Of a DNA stretch of 64,000 nt, positions 1 to 9,537 are shown piece by piece. The DNA is from Flavobacteriaceae bacterium (lineage in GTDB: Bacteria; Bacteroidota; Bacteroidia; Flavobacteriales; Flavobacteriaceae). A model generated the notes under the pieces. That model was not told where the DNA came from. It saw only the letters and a program-made list of their open reading frames with translations, and did no database searches. The position numbers and the translations under genes were made by a program. The stretch is from positions 1 through 64,000 of the forward strand of contig PKDQ01000007.1 of NCBI GenBank assembly GCA_002862645.1, given 5' to 3'. The first letter of the stretch is position 1. Each line of letters starts with the position of its first letter.

Positions 1-6
1 GTTTAA

Positions 7-2847
7 CTAAATCGTTTTTATGTAGTTATAGAGGTCTATTCGAATTGGTAAGCCTAATTTTTTGCGTAGCCTGTACCTAGTCATTTCTAAGCTTTTTGGA
101 TTAATGTTAAGCAATGAAGCCATTTGCTTTGAAGGAATATTTAATTTAATAAAAGCACAAATTCTTACATCATTTGATGTTAGCTGTGGGTGAAGTTTAT
201 TCAAATTGATGAAAAAGTCAGGATTTGATTTTTTGAAATGGAATTCGAATTTTACCCAATCGTATGATTCTTTTAAATCCTTATCTATTCTTTTAATAAC
301 AGATCTCATAACGGAATCTAAATCTTTTGTTTTATCAACATTATTAATTTTAAAAATATGATTTTTTAATTTGATTAGTAGGTCATTTTTCTTAATGTTA
401 GTGTATGTAGAAAAGGCTAATTCTTGGTTCCTATTTTTGATTTCAAGTTGGAGTTTGTCTTGCTCAAGTGCAAGCATGGTTTTTTCATCTTTCAACTTTT
501 GAAGCTCTAGACGATTAATCCTTTCTATTTGTTTTCGCTTTTCTTCTTGAACTAAAATTTTGTTTTTCTTTTTATTTTTTGCTTCTTGGATTCTTAATAA
601 CAACAAAACAAGAGTGACAACTATAACAACATATATTGCAAAAGCAACTTCAGAAAGGTACCATTTTGGTTTAATCTCAAATGGAATAACTAACTCATCT
701 GAAAAGTTTCCAATCGAATTATTCGTTCTAATAAATATTTTATACCTATTGGTTTCAAGACCACTTACTTTAATCGATAAGCTTTCATCTGCTTTAAGCC
801 ATGTTCCCTGACTGTTAATTTTGTACTCTACATGGTATGAAGATTTTCCCAAATATTTTGGCAACATAGCCTGAACAAATAAAGAATTATTTGCATAGGG
901 AAATGAATTAATTCCATTGTCGTTAGTGCTGTAACGAATAGTGTCATTAACACCTATAAATTTTACATACTTGATAATTGGTTTATGAATAATACTATCC
1001 TTCTTCTTTTGAGCAATATCCTCTTCATTTAATACAAATACTTGGTCTTCAGAATTAAACAAGACATACTTTTGGTTTAGGCGCGTAAATTTAGAAAAGT
1101 CGCCAAGGGTCTTGATTTTATTATTTTTAAATGATGTTAGCTTCTGAAGTCCTAAATCATACAATCCAATATGATTATTAGTAGAGAACCACAAAGAATT
1201 ATTGAGTTGTTTTACAAAACTAAGATCGCTTATACTCAAAAACATTTCGGCCACGGCCTTTGTTTTATAAAATGTCTTGTCTGTCTTATCATATTTATAA
1301 AAGCCCGCCGGATTATAAAATATTAACTCATCGTTTAGTTTAAAAAAGTAATTATAAAAAAATGCATCGTCAGAATTAAAATTATTTAAAAAATCAAATG
1401 AGGTTATATTTTCAAGGGTATCCCCTAATGCTAACTTGAAGAATCCTTTAGCGGGATGACAAACCCACAAATAATTGTTGTCAAATTCAATAAATCGAGA
1501 AGAGTCATAAAATCCATCAAGACGTTTGTAAAATGACCACTTTCCATTAATTTTCTTTAGTATTATAATGCCGTTGTAAGTGCCACAATAAATTAAATCC
1601 TTTCTGCTCTTATGTTGCTTGAAATTCCACACTCCATTAACAGCATGTAATAACTTAAGGGATTTATCACGCTCATAAGTGAAAATACCTTTTTCATGCC
1701 CAACAAAAATAGTATTATCAATTTTTTCAATTTGCCAATTTACGCCTTGACTATTTTCTACAAGAGTTGAAGTAACCTTTTTTGATTTAATTTCAATATT
1801 AAATAATCCTTGGTTTGACGCATTTAAAAGCATGTTCCCATGAAGTAAAAAACCATTGCTTTGGCCGTTGGTATTAGATTTTTTAATAAACGTAATGGCA
1901 TTATCTTGTCTAATTTGATGAATCTCATTTCCGGTTATTACCCATAGGTTTTTTTGATCATCTTCATAAAGTCGCTTTACATAATTTGAATTGAGACCAT
2001 CGGAATCAATAACGGTTTTAATTGGTTTAAATTGATCGTCAAAAAAATAAACTCCATTTTGGTTTGTACCTATAACAAGTTCCTTATTTTTATTTAAAAT
2101 TGCAGTATTAATGACTATTGATTCTAAAGTGGCAACATTCTTAATATGAGCCTCTTTTTTGGACCAGACTTGCCCATTCTTAAATATAAATACAAAGTCG
2201 TTTTGGGCAATTTCAATAACATTAACCAATTCACTATTTGTTTTGTCGAAATCAGCAAATAAAGTTACATCATCTCCATTAATAGTATAGACTCCACCAT
2301 CGAAATCACTAAAAAATAGAAATGATTTGGTTTTGTATATGTTGTTAAAATATTTGGGTGCTTTTAAGCTCGAAATGTCGCCATTTTTTAAATTATAATA
2401 AAAAAGCAGGTCTTGTGATTTAAAAACTACTATATTTTTATGTATAACTACATTTCTAAAGGTAGGTTGAAGGTAGTCTTCTTTTGCAGGAGAAACATAA
2501 TGCAAACTAGTATATTCAAAATCACCAAATTCATTTTTGTCCCAACGTCCAAATCCACCAAGACCAGCACTAAAAATAAGATCATCTGAAACTACATATA
2601 TAGCGCTAAGATTTGTTAACTTTCCCTTTCTATACAAATAATGATTAACCCCGTCCGTTTCTAATAAGCCAGCAGATGTCGCCATGTAGTAAAGCCCGTT
2701 TTTAGATTGGCCAAGCTGTTCTACACTTCTAATACCTAGGCTAGATATTTCAAAACTTGTAATGAATGGTGCTGTTAATTTTTCTAACTGTCCGAAACTA
2801 AAGGAATAACCAAAAATAAATACAACTAAAAAACAAAAGGACCTCAT
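7..2847 (-). CDS. Membrane-tethered beta-propeller/Y_Y_Y/LuxR-type HTH regulator
   Basis: Likely senses a periplasmic ligand and controls neighbouring polysaccharide genes. I start it at the ATG at 2847, giving about 946 residues, because a clear Sec signal (MRSFCFLVVFIFGYSFSFGQ) follows; a start 14 codons upstream would put charged residues before it. Counting from this start: a long N-terminal region with Reg_prop-like beta-propeller repeats (for example GLNSNYVKRLYEDDQKNLWV near residue 285), a Y_Y_Y domain around 665-735, one transmembrane helix near 740-760, a charged coiled coil of about 60 residues, and a C-terminal LuxR/GerE-like HTH (LTSNDVRICAFIKLNIPSKQ and following). No histidine kinase or receiver domain is present, so signal passes directly from propeller to HTH, unlike classical hybrid two-component systems. 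It sits next to sulfatase and glycosidase genes on the same strand. Target genes are inferred. Confidence 0.85.
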   Translation of the reverse strand: MRSFCFLVVFIFGYSFSFGQLEKLTAPFITSFEISSLGIRSVEQLGQSKNGLYYMATSAGLLETDGVNHYLYRKGKLTNLSAIYVVSDDLIFSAGLGGFGRWDKNEFGDFEYTSLHYVSPAKEDYLQPTFRNVVIHKNIVVFKSQDLLFYYNLKNGDISSLKAPKYFNNIYKTKSFLFFSDFDGGVYTINGDDVTLFADFDKTNSELVNVIEIAQNDFVFIFKNGQVWSKKEAHIKNVATLESIVINTAILNKNKELVIGTNQNGVYFFDDQFKPIKTVIDSDGLNSNYVKRLYEDDQKNLWVITGNEIHQIRQDNAITFIKKSNTNGQSNGFLLHGNMLLNASNQGLFNIEIKSKKVTSTLVENSQGVNWQIEKIDNTIFVGHEKGIFTYERDKSLKLLHAVNGVWNFKQHKSRKDLIYCGTYNGIIILKKINGKWSFYKRLDGFYDSSRFIEFDNNYLWVCHPAKGFFKLALGDTLENITSFDFLNNFNSDDAFFYNYFFKLNDELIFYNPAGFYKYDKTDKTFYKTKAVAEMFLSISDLSFVKQLNNSLWFSTNNHIGLYDLGLQKLTSFKNNKIKTLGDFSKFTRLNQKYVLFNSEDQVFVLNEEDIAQKKKDSIIHKPIIKYVKFIGVNDTIRYSTNDNGINSFPYANNSLFVQAMLPKYLGKSSYHVEYKINSQGTWLKADESLSIKVSGLETNRYKIFIRTNNSIGNFSDELVIPFEIKPKWYLSEVAFAIYVVIVVTLVLLLLRIQEAKNKKKNKILVQEEKRKQIERINRLELQKLKDEKTMLALEQDKLQLEIKNRNQELAFSTYTNIKKNDLLIKLKNHIFKINNVDKTKDLDSVMRSVIKRIDKDLKESYDWVKFEFHFKKSNPDFFINLNKLHPQLTSNDVRICAFIKLNIPSKQMASLLNINPKSLEMTRYRLRKKLGLPIRIDLYNYIKTI

Positions 2848-3240
2848 GTATTTCACAAATAATATATAAACAAAAATAACCAAAATCAATAAATTGCTTA
2901 ATTAATAAGGAATAGTTAAGTAGTTATTGATTTTAACAAAATCAAATCCAAAAAAGTTTGACTTCACACCCTATTCTTCATCAAATGGGATAAACTCATA
3001 TTTTAAGAGATTTGTCTTTTTTTATTTTAAAGTAATTCCTCATATTCTACAATAAATATCTCAAAATGTCATTGAATCTAATAATAAAACATTTTTTTAG
3101 TTGAATCCAATGTTTACTGGGAATAAAGAATTTACTAGCTTGTGTTTGTATTATATTGAGCTGTTATAAACAGTTTATCTAAAATTTTATAACTGCTTAA
3201 ATGAATTATTAACCAAGCCAATAAATTCCGTAATTATTGA
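2848..3240. other. AT-rich spacer between regulator and sulfatase 1
   Basis: About 390 bases without a convincing gene on either strand. It is very AT-rich, with several T-runs. It must hold the regulator's promoter and the 3' end of sulfatase 1, but I found no clear terminator hairpin or TTTG/TAnnTTTG promoter pair. Confidence 0.5.
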
Positions 3241-4668
3241 TCAATGAAAAGAGTTTATCTCGTCAATTTGTTTATTTTTCCAAGAAATCCCAGGTTGCCA
3301 TTTCGGAGCTTTGACTTTTATCAAATATGCTTCTAATGCTGATTCAAGTTTATTTGTTTTTTTAATAAACTCTTTTGCTAGGTTATACTTTTCCTCATAA
3401 TCATTATTTAGCTCAAATAACATAAGTTCATTATTATCGTAAAATTTTATAAGCTTAAAATTATCTACAATAATTGCAGAATGTGCTCTTTTCAAAGCAA
3501 TACCATTTTCATATGGCACATGGAAAACAATTCCATCATTATTGCGCTTGACTTTTCCTATTCCACTATTAAATGCTACTATCTTAAAACTACCACCATC
3601 CAAATGGTCGTATTGAGGTAATTTGATTCCAGCGATATCTATAATGCTGGGTAACAGGTCTGAAAAAGAAATAGGTACTCTAGATTCAATACCAGCTTTA
3701 ATTTTAGGTCCAGCAATAATGAAGGGGACTCTAATTCCGCCTTCCATAGCATCCCATTTACCTCTACTCAAGGGCGTATTTGAGCCGTTTATATATTTTT
3801 TTTTGGGAGGTATCATTGGCACTGCTCCATTATCAGAAGTGTAAATTATATAGGTGTCATTTTCAAGACCCAGGGCTTTAACCTTATCTAAAAGCAAACC
3901 CACTGAGGCATCTAAATCTTCTGTCATGGCAGCAAAACCTGCATGATTTTGATATTTACCCCTTGGTAACTTTTGATATTTGTCCAACGTTGCTTCTCGC
4001 ATCATAATATCAGAATGAACTGCATAATGGGAAATCTGTAAAAAAAAAGGTGAGTTATTGTTCACTTGACGTTCAATAAAATCAATTGCTTTAGTGGTCG
4101 TGCTAAAAATTTTTTTAGGATCTCCACTAATGTTGTTACTCCATGTTTTCTTGTAGTTTTTGTAATCAAAACCTCCGTCTTTATTTCCTGTTTTACCATC
4201 GCTTTCGTCATATCCTAAAACACTCGGATCAACATCAATACCCCATTTTCCAAAGTGTGCAGTTTTATAGTGTGAGTTTATTTCTTTTAACAGTTTGGGT
4301 ATGGTGATTGGCGTGGTGTGATTAATGTGATTGGTATTCATGCCCACACGAATCATTCTAAGACGTGCGGGTGTTTGCCCATATTGAATTGTATAGCGAG
4401 ATGGTGAACACACAGGGGCACTTGCATAAGCAGATGAAAAACGCATTCCTCTGTCGGCAAGTTTTTCAAGGTTTGGTGTTTGATGATAGTCGCTTTTGGA
4501 AAGGGGTAAGACATCTGACATTTGTACTGATGTTCCATTCCATCCCTGATCGTCTACCAAAATGACGATAAAATTTGGTGAGTTATTTTTATTTGATTCT
4601 AAAATTGTTTTACTATCAACAAGTAATCCAACAAACAAGAACAAAAAGGATTTTGATATGATACCCAT
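3241..4668 (-). CDS. Exported sulfatase (formylglycine type, S1 family)
   Basis: Type I sulfatase of 475 residues, expected to hydrolyse a sulfate ester on a sugar. The N-terminal hydrophobic stretch (ISKSFLFLFVGLLV) looks like a Sec signal without a lipobox. The metal site begins with VILVDDQG (Asp39-Asp40). The signature SAPVCSPSRYTIQYG places the residue converted to formylglycine at Cys87 (C-x-P-x-R). A later block GGIRVPFIIAGP matches the conserved C-terminal half of the sulfatase fold. No T9SS tail, so it is probably periplasmic. Substrate and S1 subfamily cannot be told from sequence alone. Maturation would depend on the FGE encoded at 12891-13979. Confidence 0.93.
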   Translation of the reverse strand: MGIISKSFLFLFVGLLVDSKTILESNKNNSPNFIVILVDDQGWNGTSVQMSDVLPLSKSDYHQTPNLEKLADRGMRFSSAYASAPVCSPSRYTIQYGQTPARLRMIRVGMNTNHINHTTPITIPKLLKEINSHYKTAHFGKWGIDVDPSVLGYDESDGKTGNKDGGFDYKNYKKTWSNNISGDPKKIFSTTTKAIDFIERQVNNNSPFFLQISHYAVHSDIMMREATLDKYQKLPRGKYQNHAGFAAMTEDLDASVGLLLDKVKALGLENDTYIIYTSDNGAVPMIPPKKKYINGSNTPLSRGKWDAMEGGIRVPFIIAGPKIKAGIESRVPISFSDLLPSIIDIAGIKLPQYDHLDGGSFKIVAFNSGIGKVKRNNDGIVFHVPYENGIALKRAHSAIIVDNFKLIKFYDNNELMLFELNNDYEEKYNLAKEFIKKTNKLESALEAYLIKVKAPKWQPGISWKNKQIDEINSFH

Positions 4669-5178
4669 AAATATTTTTTGGCTGAGTTATTAAAAAAGTT
4701 TACAAATGATTAGTAAAGATTGGTCTACTATGCTATTATTCGCTTGATTTGTACAATAGGATATATTTGTTTCTTAATTAACATTTATTGCAACCTCCTA
4801 CACAGTGAATTAAGCTAAACAATCCACATGGATAGAAAAAGAAAATTAAATTCTAGAAACTTTTCACAAGACAATTTTACTGATAATTAAATTCTAAATA
4901 TGTAAAAAATGGATAAAACTTTTTTCGAGATGAATCATTTGATTTAAAACAAATACATTAAATGGATATGAATAACTTATTGATGAAGTTCTTTTTTAAA
5001 CAACGGAAAAAAGCTTGAATTAAAATAAACCTCGCTGAAATAGGTAAATTTCACTCCATTGGTAACGAACAAACGCCATTGTAAGAGAGGGAAAACAAAA
5101 AATCTAGCAAGCTTGCTTGTGCATTGTTTTTTGCTTTGTGAAGTATGATTTAAAAATACTTTTTTTCAAATCAAAAGT
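4669..5178. other. Spacer of 510 bases with a gene remnant
   Basis: No intact gene. It contains a degenerate copy of the 5' end of the GH30-type gene (4813-4902, listed separately) and a perfect 12-base palindrome at 5106-5117 of unknown meaning. The rest is AT-rich with stops in all frames. Confidence 0.6.
4813..4902 (-). pseudogene. Decayed copy of the GH30-type gene's leader and signal peptide
   Basis: This stretch aligns almost end to end with 9481-9570, which holds the first codons and upstream region of the GH30-type gene on the same strand. In the remnant the ATG has become GTG (4865-4867), and the translation reads VKSF-stop-NLIFFF against MNSFSNLCCFF, so an in-frame stop interrupts the signal peptide. 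Similarity stops at the end of the signal peptide. It is either a leftover of a duplicated gene or a shared leader/control segment. Confidence 0.6.
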
Positions 5179-7107
5179 TTAATGACTTAGTATCATTTTT
5201 ATAGTTTGAGATATCATTGATGTAGTCATTTTACAAAAATACAAACCTTTTGGAAGATCAGATGAACTAAAGCTTGTATTATACATTCCAGCTGGCTTGA
5301 ACTCATCAACTAGCTGTAATAATTTTTTACCATTAACATCATAGACTTCTATGCTAACCTGCGTATCTTTTGATATAGTGTATTCAATTCTAGTATTTCG
5401 ATTTGAAGCACCCGAATTGCTCTGGTAAAAATTAAATTTGGGTGCTTTTGTTGAATTATTAATATTTAAAGTAGAAATATTAAGAAGTTTAAACAGTTCT
5501 AATTTATGCCATTCTATCAACGATCTTACATCATCATCTAAATCGGTCATAGCCAAATTAGTCCATTCATTCGGATCGTTTAAATGATCGTAAAACTCCT
5601 CTTTACCATCACTAGTAAGTGTATATCTATAACGATTTGAACGTACAGAATGATGGTTGTCGTCTATTGGTGATGGTGTGTCTTTAGCAGGCGAGACTTT
5701 CCCATGAAGATGATTCAATGCTACGGGGGGACCGTTCCATGTGCCACTTGTTGGGTTTTCTAAAAAAGGCCTAATGCTATGGCCATCCAAAAGGTGACCA
5801 TTGCCAGCTATGTTTGGGTTTTGTGGTAAAGCTGATAAATCGATTAATGTGGGATAAAGATCTATTAGAGATATTGGGTGAGCTACTTTTTTGCCTGCGA
5901 CTGAAACTCCAGGTGCATAAATCACAAAAGGGACTCTAGTAGATTCTTCCCAAATAGTGGTTTTTGAAAGAAAGTTTTTCTCTCCCATGTGATACCCATG
6001 ATCTGCGGTAAAAATAACAATGGTGTTATCTGCATATTGGCTATTTTCAAGGCTATCTAAAATTACGCCTACTTGATGGTCTATAAATGCAACACAAGCC
6101 AAATAGGACTGTACCCATTTTTTCCACCACATTTCACTACCAATATTCGTTTCTGCTGAATCCTTAAGGAACCGCTTAAGTGCAGAACTCTGATAACTAT
6201 TCTCCCATAAAATTGAAGGCGTATCATTTAAATCGTTCTCTAAATAAGGAGGCAAACTTATTGTTTCTAAAGGAAACAAATCAAAGAATTCTTTTGGAGC
6301 ATAACGTGGTGTGTGAGGTCGGTTCATCCCCGCCACAATAAAAAATGGGCTTTCGTGCGTTTCATTTAATTTTTCGACAACCCATCTCGATGTAATTTCA
6401 TCGGGCATTAACTCCCTGTTCATTTCGCTTTCATACTGAAAATTCCAAGGCGCTTCCCAGTCTTTCATCCAACCAGTGTAATCCCCAACCGTTGGAATCT
6501 CATTCAGCGGTGCGAATCCTCCCCATTTACTATCTCTTATATTTGGTGGCATAACGGAATGCCCAAAGGCAAGCGGTTTTCCCCAACTCTGCATTGTATA
6601 GCCATCCCATGGAAAAGGACCAAAACTTGAAGGTCCGCCATCCAACGGCTGATTAAATACACTATTATCTTCATGCCCATTATGAAAGACTTTACCGCTT
6701 CCGTACACTTTATAACCATTGTTACTGTAATGTTCCATTACGGTAACAGCAGCTGTCATCATTGGGAAATTACGCCATCTATTTTGTTGTTGATTGTGTC
6801 CGTAATATCCTGTTTTACTGGGATACATTCCTGTCCAAAGACTTGCTCTAGACGGACCGCAAATGGGAGCATTAGCGTGGGCATTTGTAAATTGAATTCC
6901 TTTACTAATTAGCCTATTAATATTTGGGGTTTGCGCTTGTACATGCCCTCCCATTCCCTCAACAGAATCATTTAAATCATCACTAATTATTATAATGACA
7001 TTTGGTCTATCATGTTGACCATATAAAGCAAAACTCATAAAGAATGATGCAACGAATATCGATATAGACTTAATATACGTTTTTTTGATCGTCGAATTTA
7101 TATCCAT
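5179..7107 (-). CDS. T9SS-secreted sulfatase, iduronate-2-sulfatase-like
   Basis: Sulfatase of 642 residues. A signal segment (residues about 12-31) is followed by NVIIIISDDLNDS (metal ligands Asp43-Asp44) and the maturation motif ANAPICGPSRASLWTG, with Cys83 the predicted formylglycine. The layout (ISDDLND, PICGPSRASL, PHTPRYAP, TADHGYHMGEKNFLSKTT) is that of the iduronate-2-sulfatase-like branch. The last ~90 residues form a T9SS type A sorting tail (TQVSIEVYDVNGKKLLQL, LPKGLYFCKM), so the enzyme is likely released or anchored at the cell surface. Its gene follows the GH30-type gene on the same strand after a 240-base gap. The iduronate name describes the fold branch and not a proven substrate. 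Confidence 0.93.
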   Translation of the reverse strand: MDINSTIKKTYIKSISIFVASFFMSFALYGQHDRPNVIIIISDDLNDSVEGMGGHVQAQTPNINRLISKGIQFTNAHANAPICGPSRASLWTGMYPSKTGYYGHNQQQNRWRNFPMMTAAVTVMEHYSNNGYKVYGSGKVFHNGHEDNSVFNQPLDGGPSSFGPFPWDGYTMQSWGKPLAFGHSVMPPNIRDSKWGGFAPLNEIPTVGDYTGWMKDWEAPWNFQYESEMNRELMPDEITSRWVVEKLNETHESPFFIVAGMNRPHTPRYAPKEFFDLFPLETISLPPYLENDLNDTPSILWENSYQSSALKRFLKDSAETNIGSEMWWKKWVQSYLACVAFIDHQVGVILDSLENSQYADNTIVIFTADHGYHMGEKNFLSKTTIWEESTRVPFVIYAPGVSVAGKKVAHPISLIDLYPTLIDLSALPQNPNIAGNGHLLDGHSIRPFLENPTSGTWNGPPVALNHLHGKVSPAKDTPSPIDDNHHSVRSNRYRYTLTSDGKEEFYDHLNDPNEWTNLAMTDLDDDVRSLIEWHKLELFKLLNISTLNINNSTKAPKFNFYQSNSGASNRNTRIEYTISKDTQVSIEVYDVNGKKLLQLVDEFKPAGMYNTSFSSSDLPKGLYFCKMTTSMISQTIKMILSH

Positions 7108-7347
7108 TTGTAACTCTAATTATAAAAAATGACTTCAATTAATAACCCTATTTTAATTGTTTTTGTTCTAGGGATAAAACTTATTAGCCATGAAAAAGGA
7201 GATGTCAATTTCGATACAGCGCATCAGTATTCAAATTCACAAATCTAAAATTATTGAATAAATCGCTGTTTCATATCAAAAAACTCAATATCCACAAACA
7301 AACTAACGGACTCAGAACATTTATACTGTTGAAAACCATCTTTAGAA

Positions 7348-9537
7348 TTACTGCAAAATAAGTTTTTTACATATTTTCTGTTCACCACTTTTAACCTCTA
7401 ACAAATAAACACCCTTTGGCAATGCCTGTAAATCCAATACACCTCCACCCTCTTGGGTAAATAAAGACTGTCCATTTAGCCGATATACCTCATAATTCAT
7501 TTTAGCAGAAGCATTCATCACATATACCAAGCCATTTGAAGGATTTGGATAAATGGTGATTGATGCTGCAGCATTGTCTAGTAGATCGTTTAAATTTAGT
7601 ACTTGTGAAAGCTGATATACATAACTAGTAAACGACATTGCAGGAAGAGATGTCTCCAAATACCTCGAGCTATTTGAAAAATTTAAAGAGGATTGCGTAA
7701 AATCTTCAGTATCAGATGTCCGATATTGCGTCAAAGAAGTAAGGTTATGCGGAATATCAAGTGCAAAAGAAATCGGCTCGGATTGCTCATTGAAAACATG
7801 AAGGACGATTTCATCATTTCCGGGTGAAATAAATGAGGTACTGTACATCCCTGAATTATTGTTTGCGTGACCTATTCGAACATAATCCTTGCCAGAGAGG
7901 TTAATAAATTGCTTCATGACATGATACCGCTTTGGTAAAATGATATTGTCTTGATCCCATAGAACAAGTGCAGAAGACCCTTCTTTGTCACCAGCAATAT
8001 TTGGTGTTTCATATTTATGTTCTTCAAACAGTAAATGTGTCATATAGCCAGTAAGTTCACCCCCATTAAAGCCACGAGAAATCCACTTTATATAATTAGC
8101 TGCATCAGTCATGGACATATCCAAACTCTTAAGGTTTCCTGATTCCGTAACCCAAATAGGTTTTTGATCCGATACATCTGTCAACATTGACCAATCTGCG
8201 TTATGCGACGAATCATAATAGGTATGCGTGCCAATTACATCAATTGCCGATTTGGTTGGGGCGTGTTGAAACATGGTAGAAATGTATGAGGCTGTGGAAT
8301 TTATCGCTGTTAAGTTATTATTATTACTTCCAGGTACAGCACGCGCTGATTCTGGGCTTACAATTCGCACCGAAGAAAAACCCGCCTGATCTAACTTTAC
8401 TCTCAAAGAAGGAATTATTTCCAAAAGTTCTGTTGGGGTAACATTCATGGACTCGTATGTATTCAAAAAGTCTGGCTCATTGGTAATGGAGACTTCTGTA
8501 ACATCAATACCAAACATATCTTTCATGCCTGTTAAAAAAATTAAAATATATTCTATGAACTCATCAACCATTCCATCTTTGAGAGTATTTAGCAAGACAC
8601 TTTCGTCACCAGAAGCGCGTTTATGAGATTCATTTTTTTTCATCCACCCCGGTGCTGTATTGCTATTACCAATAATGTAGTCAATCCCAACGTTTGAAAG
8701 TGAAATTGCTTGTTGTAAGGTGTTGACAACAAAGTGCGAGAATGAATTGCTAAGATCGTTATGATTGTAATACGTCCAGTTAATAGCATCCATATTAATG
8801 GAATTAGGATCAGTATTGTCGTTTGCATTATTTTCCAATGTATGGTAAATAAATAAGCGAATCATGTTGATGTTTAGATCTTGATACGCCAGTTTTTCTA
8901 TCTGTGCTCGTTTCGTTGCACTTAGCGCAGCCAAATCTTTAGTGCGCCTTTTAATCCCACCGCCCCATCCATCGATTTTTTGAAATCGTTCATTGGTGTT
9001 TAAGACAACAGATTGGCCTGGCATTGCATTTACCTCGTCTAAGGAATAGGTGGTGTTTGCTGTTAAATATCGAAAGCTGATCTTGTAATTAGAAACAGAT
9101 TCCGCTATATCAAAAGTATGAACATATTGTTTCCAGTTTGGTTCTACATTAAATGTTTGTCCCTTGAAAACGGTTGGTCCAATCGTTGGATCGCCAATAC
9201 AGAGTTTAATTTGAGCTGAACCGCTTGATTTTGCGTAAAAAGATATCGTTAATTTACTTTCCGCAGCAACACCAAAAGCATGTGTGGATTTTGTTTGTAT
9301 GCTGTATTCAAAGTTTCCAAGAGAAGATACATCTGTTTGTATTGCTTTTGTACTTCCTACTGTAAGATTATTGGTTTGGATCGCAAACTGTGCAACTGCA
9401 GTATCATTTGCTAGATTAGCCCAATAGGTAAAGTCAGTACCTAAAGTAACTTCAATTGCGCCATCCTGTATCGGAAGTTGAGCTAAACAATTCAACATGG
9501 ACAGAAAAAAACAACATAAATTAGAGAAACTATTCAT
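7348..9537 (-). CDS. T9SS-secreted GH30-type glycoside hydrolase with N-terminal CBM-like domain
   Basis: Protein of 729 residues. A short signal peptide (MNSFSNLCCFFLSMLNCLAQ) precedes a CBM4/9-like beta-sandwich (about 23-175) and a clan A (beta/alpha)8 hydrolase domain starting at RFQKIDGWGGG (about 184-640). The predicted acid/base is Glu354 in SITNEPDF and the nucleophile Glu465 in PIWVTESGN, the usual GH30 arrangement. The end (ITIYPNPSNGLVYVMN, LPKGVYLLEVKSG) is a T9SS type A tail. GH30 covers beta-1,6-glucanases, glucuronoxylanases and others; the subfamily is not resolved here. Neighbouring GH128 and GH81 glucanases make beta-glucan plausible, while the sulfatases leave a sulfated xylan or other polymer open. 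Confidence 0.85.
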   Translation of the reverse strand: MNSFSNLCCFFLSMLNCLAQLPIQDGAIEVTLGTDFTYWANLANDTAVAQFAIQTNNLTVGSTKAIQTDVSSLGNFEYSIQTKSTHAFGVAAESKLTISFYAKSSGSAQIKLCIGDPTIGPTVFKGQTFNVEPNWKQYVHTFDIAESVSNYKISFRYLTANTTYSLDEVNAMPGQSVVLNTNERFQKIDGWGGGIKRRTKDLAALSATKRAQIEKLAYQDLNINMIRLFIYHTLENNANDNTDPNSINMDAINWTYYNHNDLSNSFSHFVVNTLQQAISLSNVGIDYIIGNSNTAPGWMKKNESHKRASGDESVLLNTLKDGMVDEFIEYILIFLTGMKDMFGIDVTEVSITNEPDFLNTYESMNVTPTELLEIIPSLRVKLDQAGFSSVRIVSPESARAVPGSNNNNLTAINSTASYISTMFQHAPTKSAIDVIGTHTYYDSSHNADWSMLTDVSDQKPIWVTESGNLKSLDMSMTDAANYIKWISRGFNGGELTGYMTHLLFEEHKYETPNIAGDKEGSSALVLWDQDNIILPKRYHVMKQFINLSGKDYVRIGHANNNSGMYSTSFISPGNDEIVLHVFNEQSEPISFALDIPHNLTSLTQYRTSDTEDFTQSSLNFSNSSRYLETSLPAMSFTSYVYQLSQVLNLNDLLDNAAASITIYPNPSNGLVYVMNASAKMNYEVYRLNGQSLFTQEGGGVLDLQALPKGVYLLEVKSGEQKICKKLILQ

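Noticed and set aside
398-408. Possible histidine kinase domain in the regulator
   Set aside because: The C-terminal part has coiled coil and LuxR-type HTH only; no H-box, N-box or G-box found.
560-811. Plus-strand frame inside the regulator gene
   Set aside because: Shadow of the minus-strand coding sequence with low-complexity residues.
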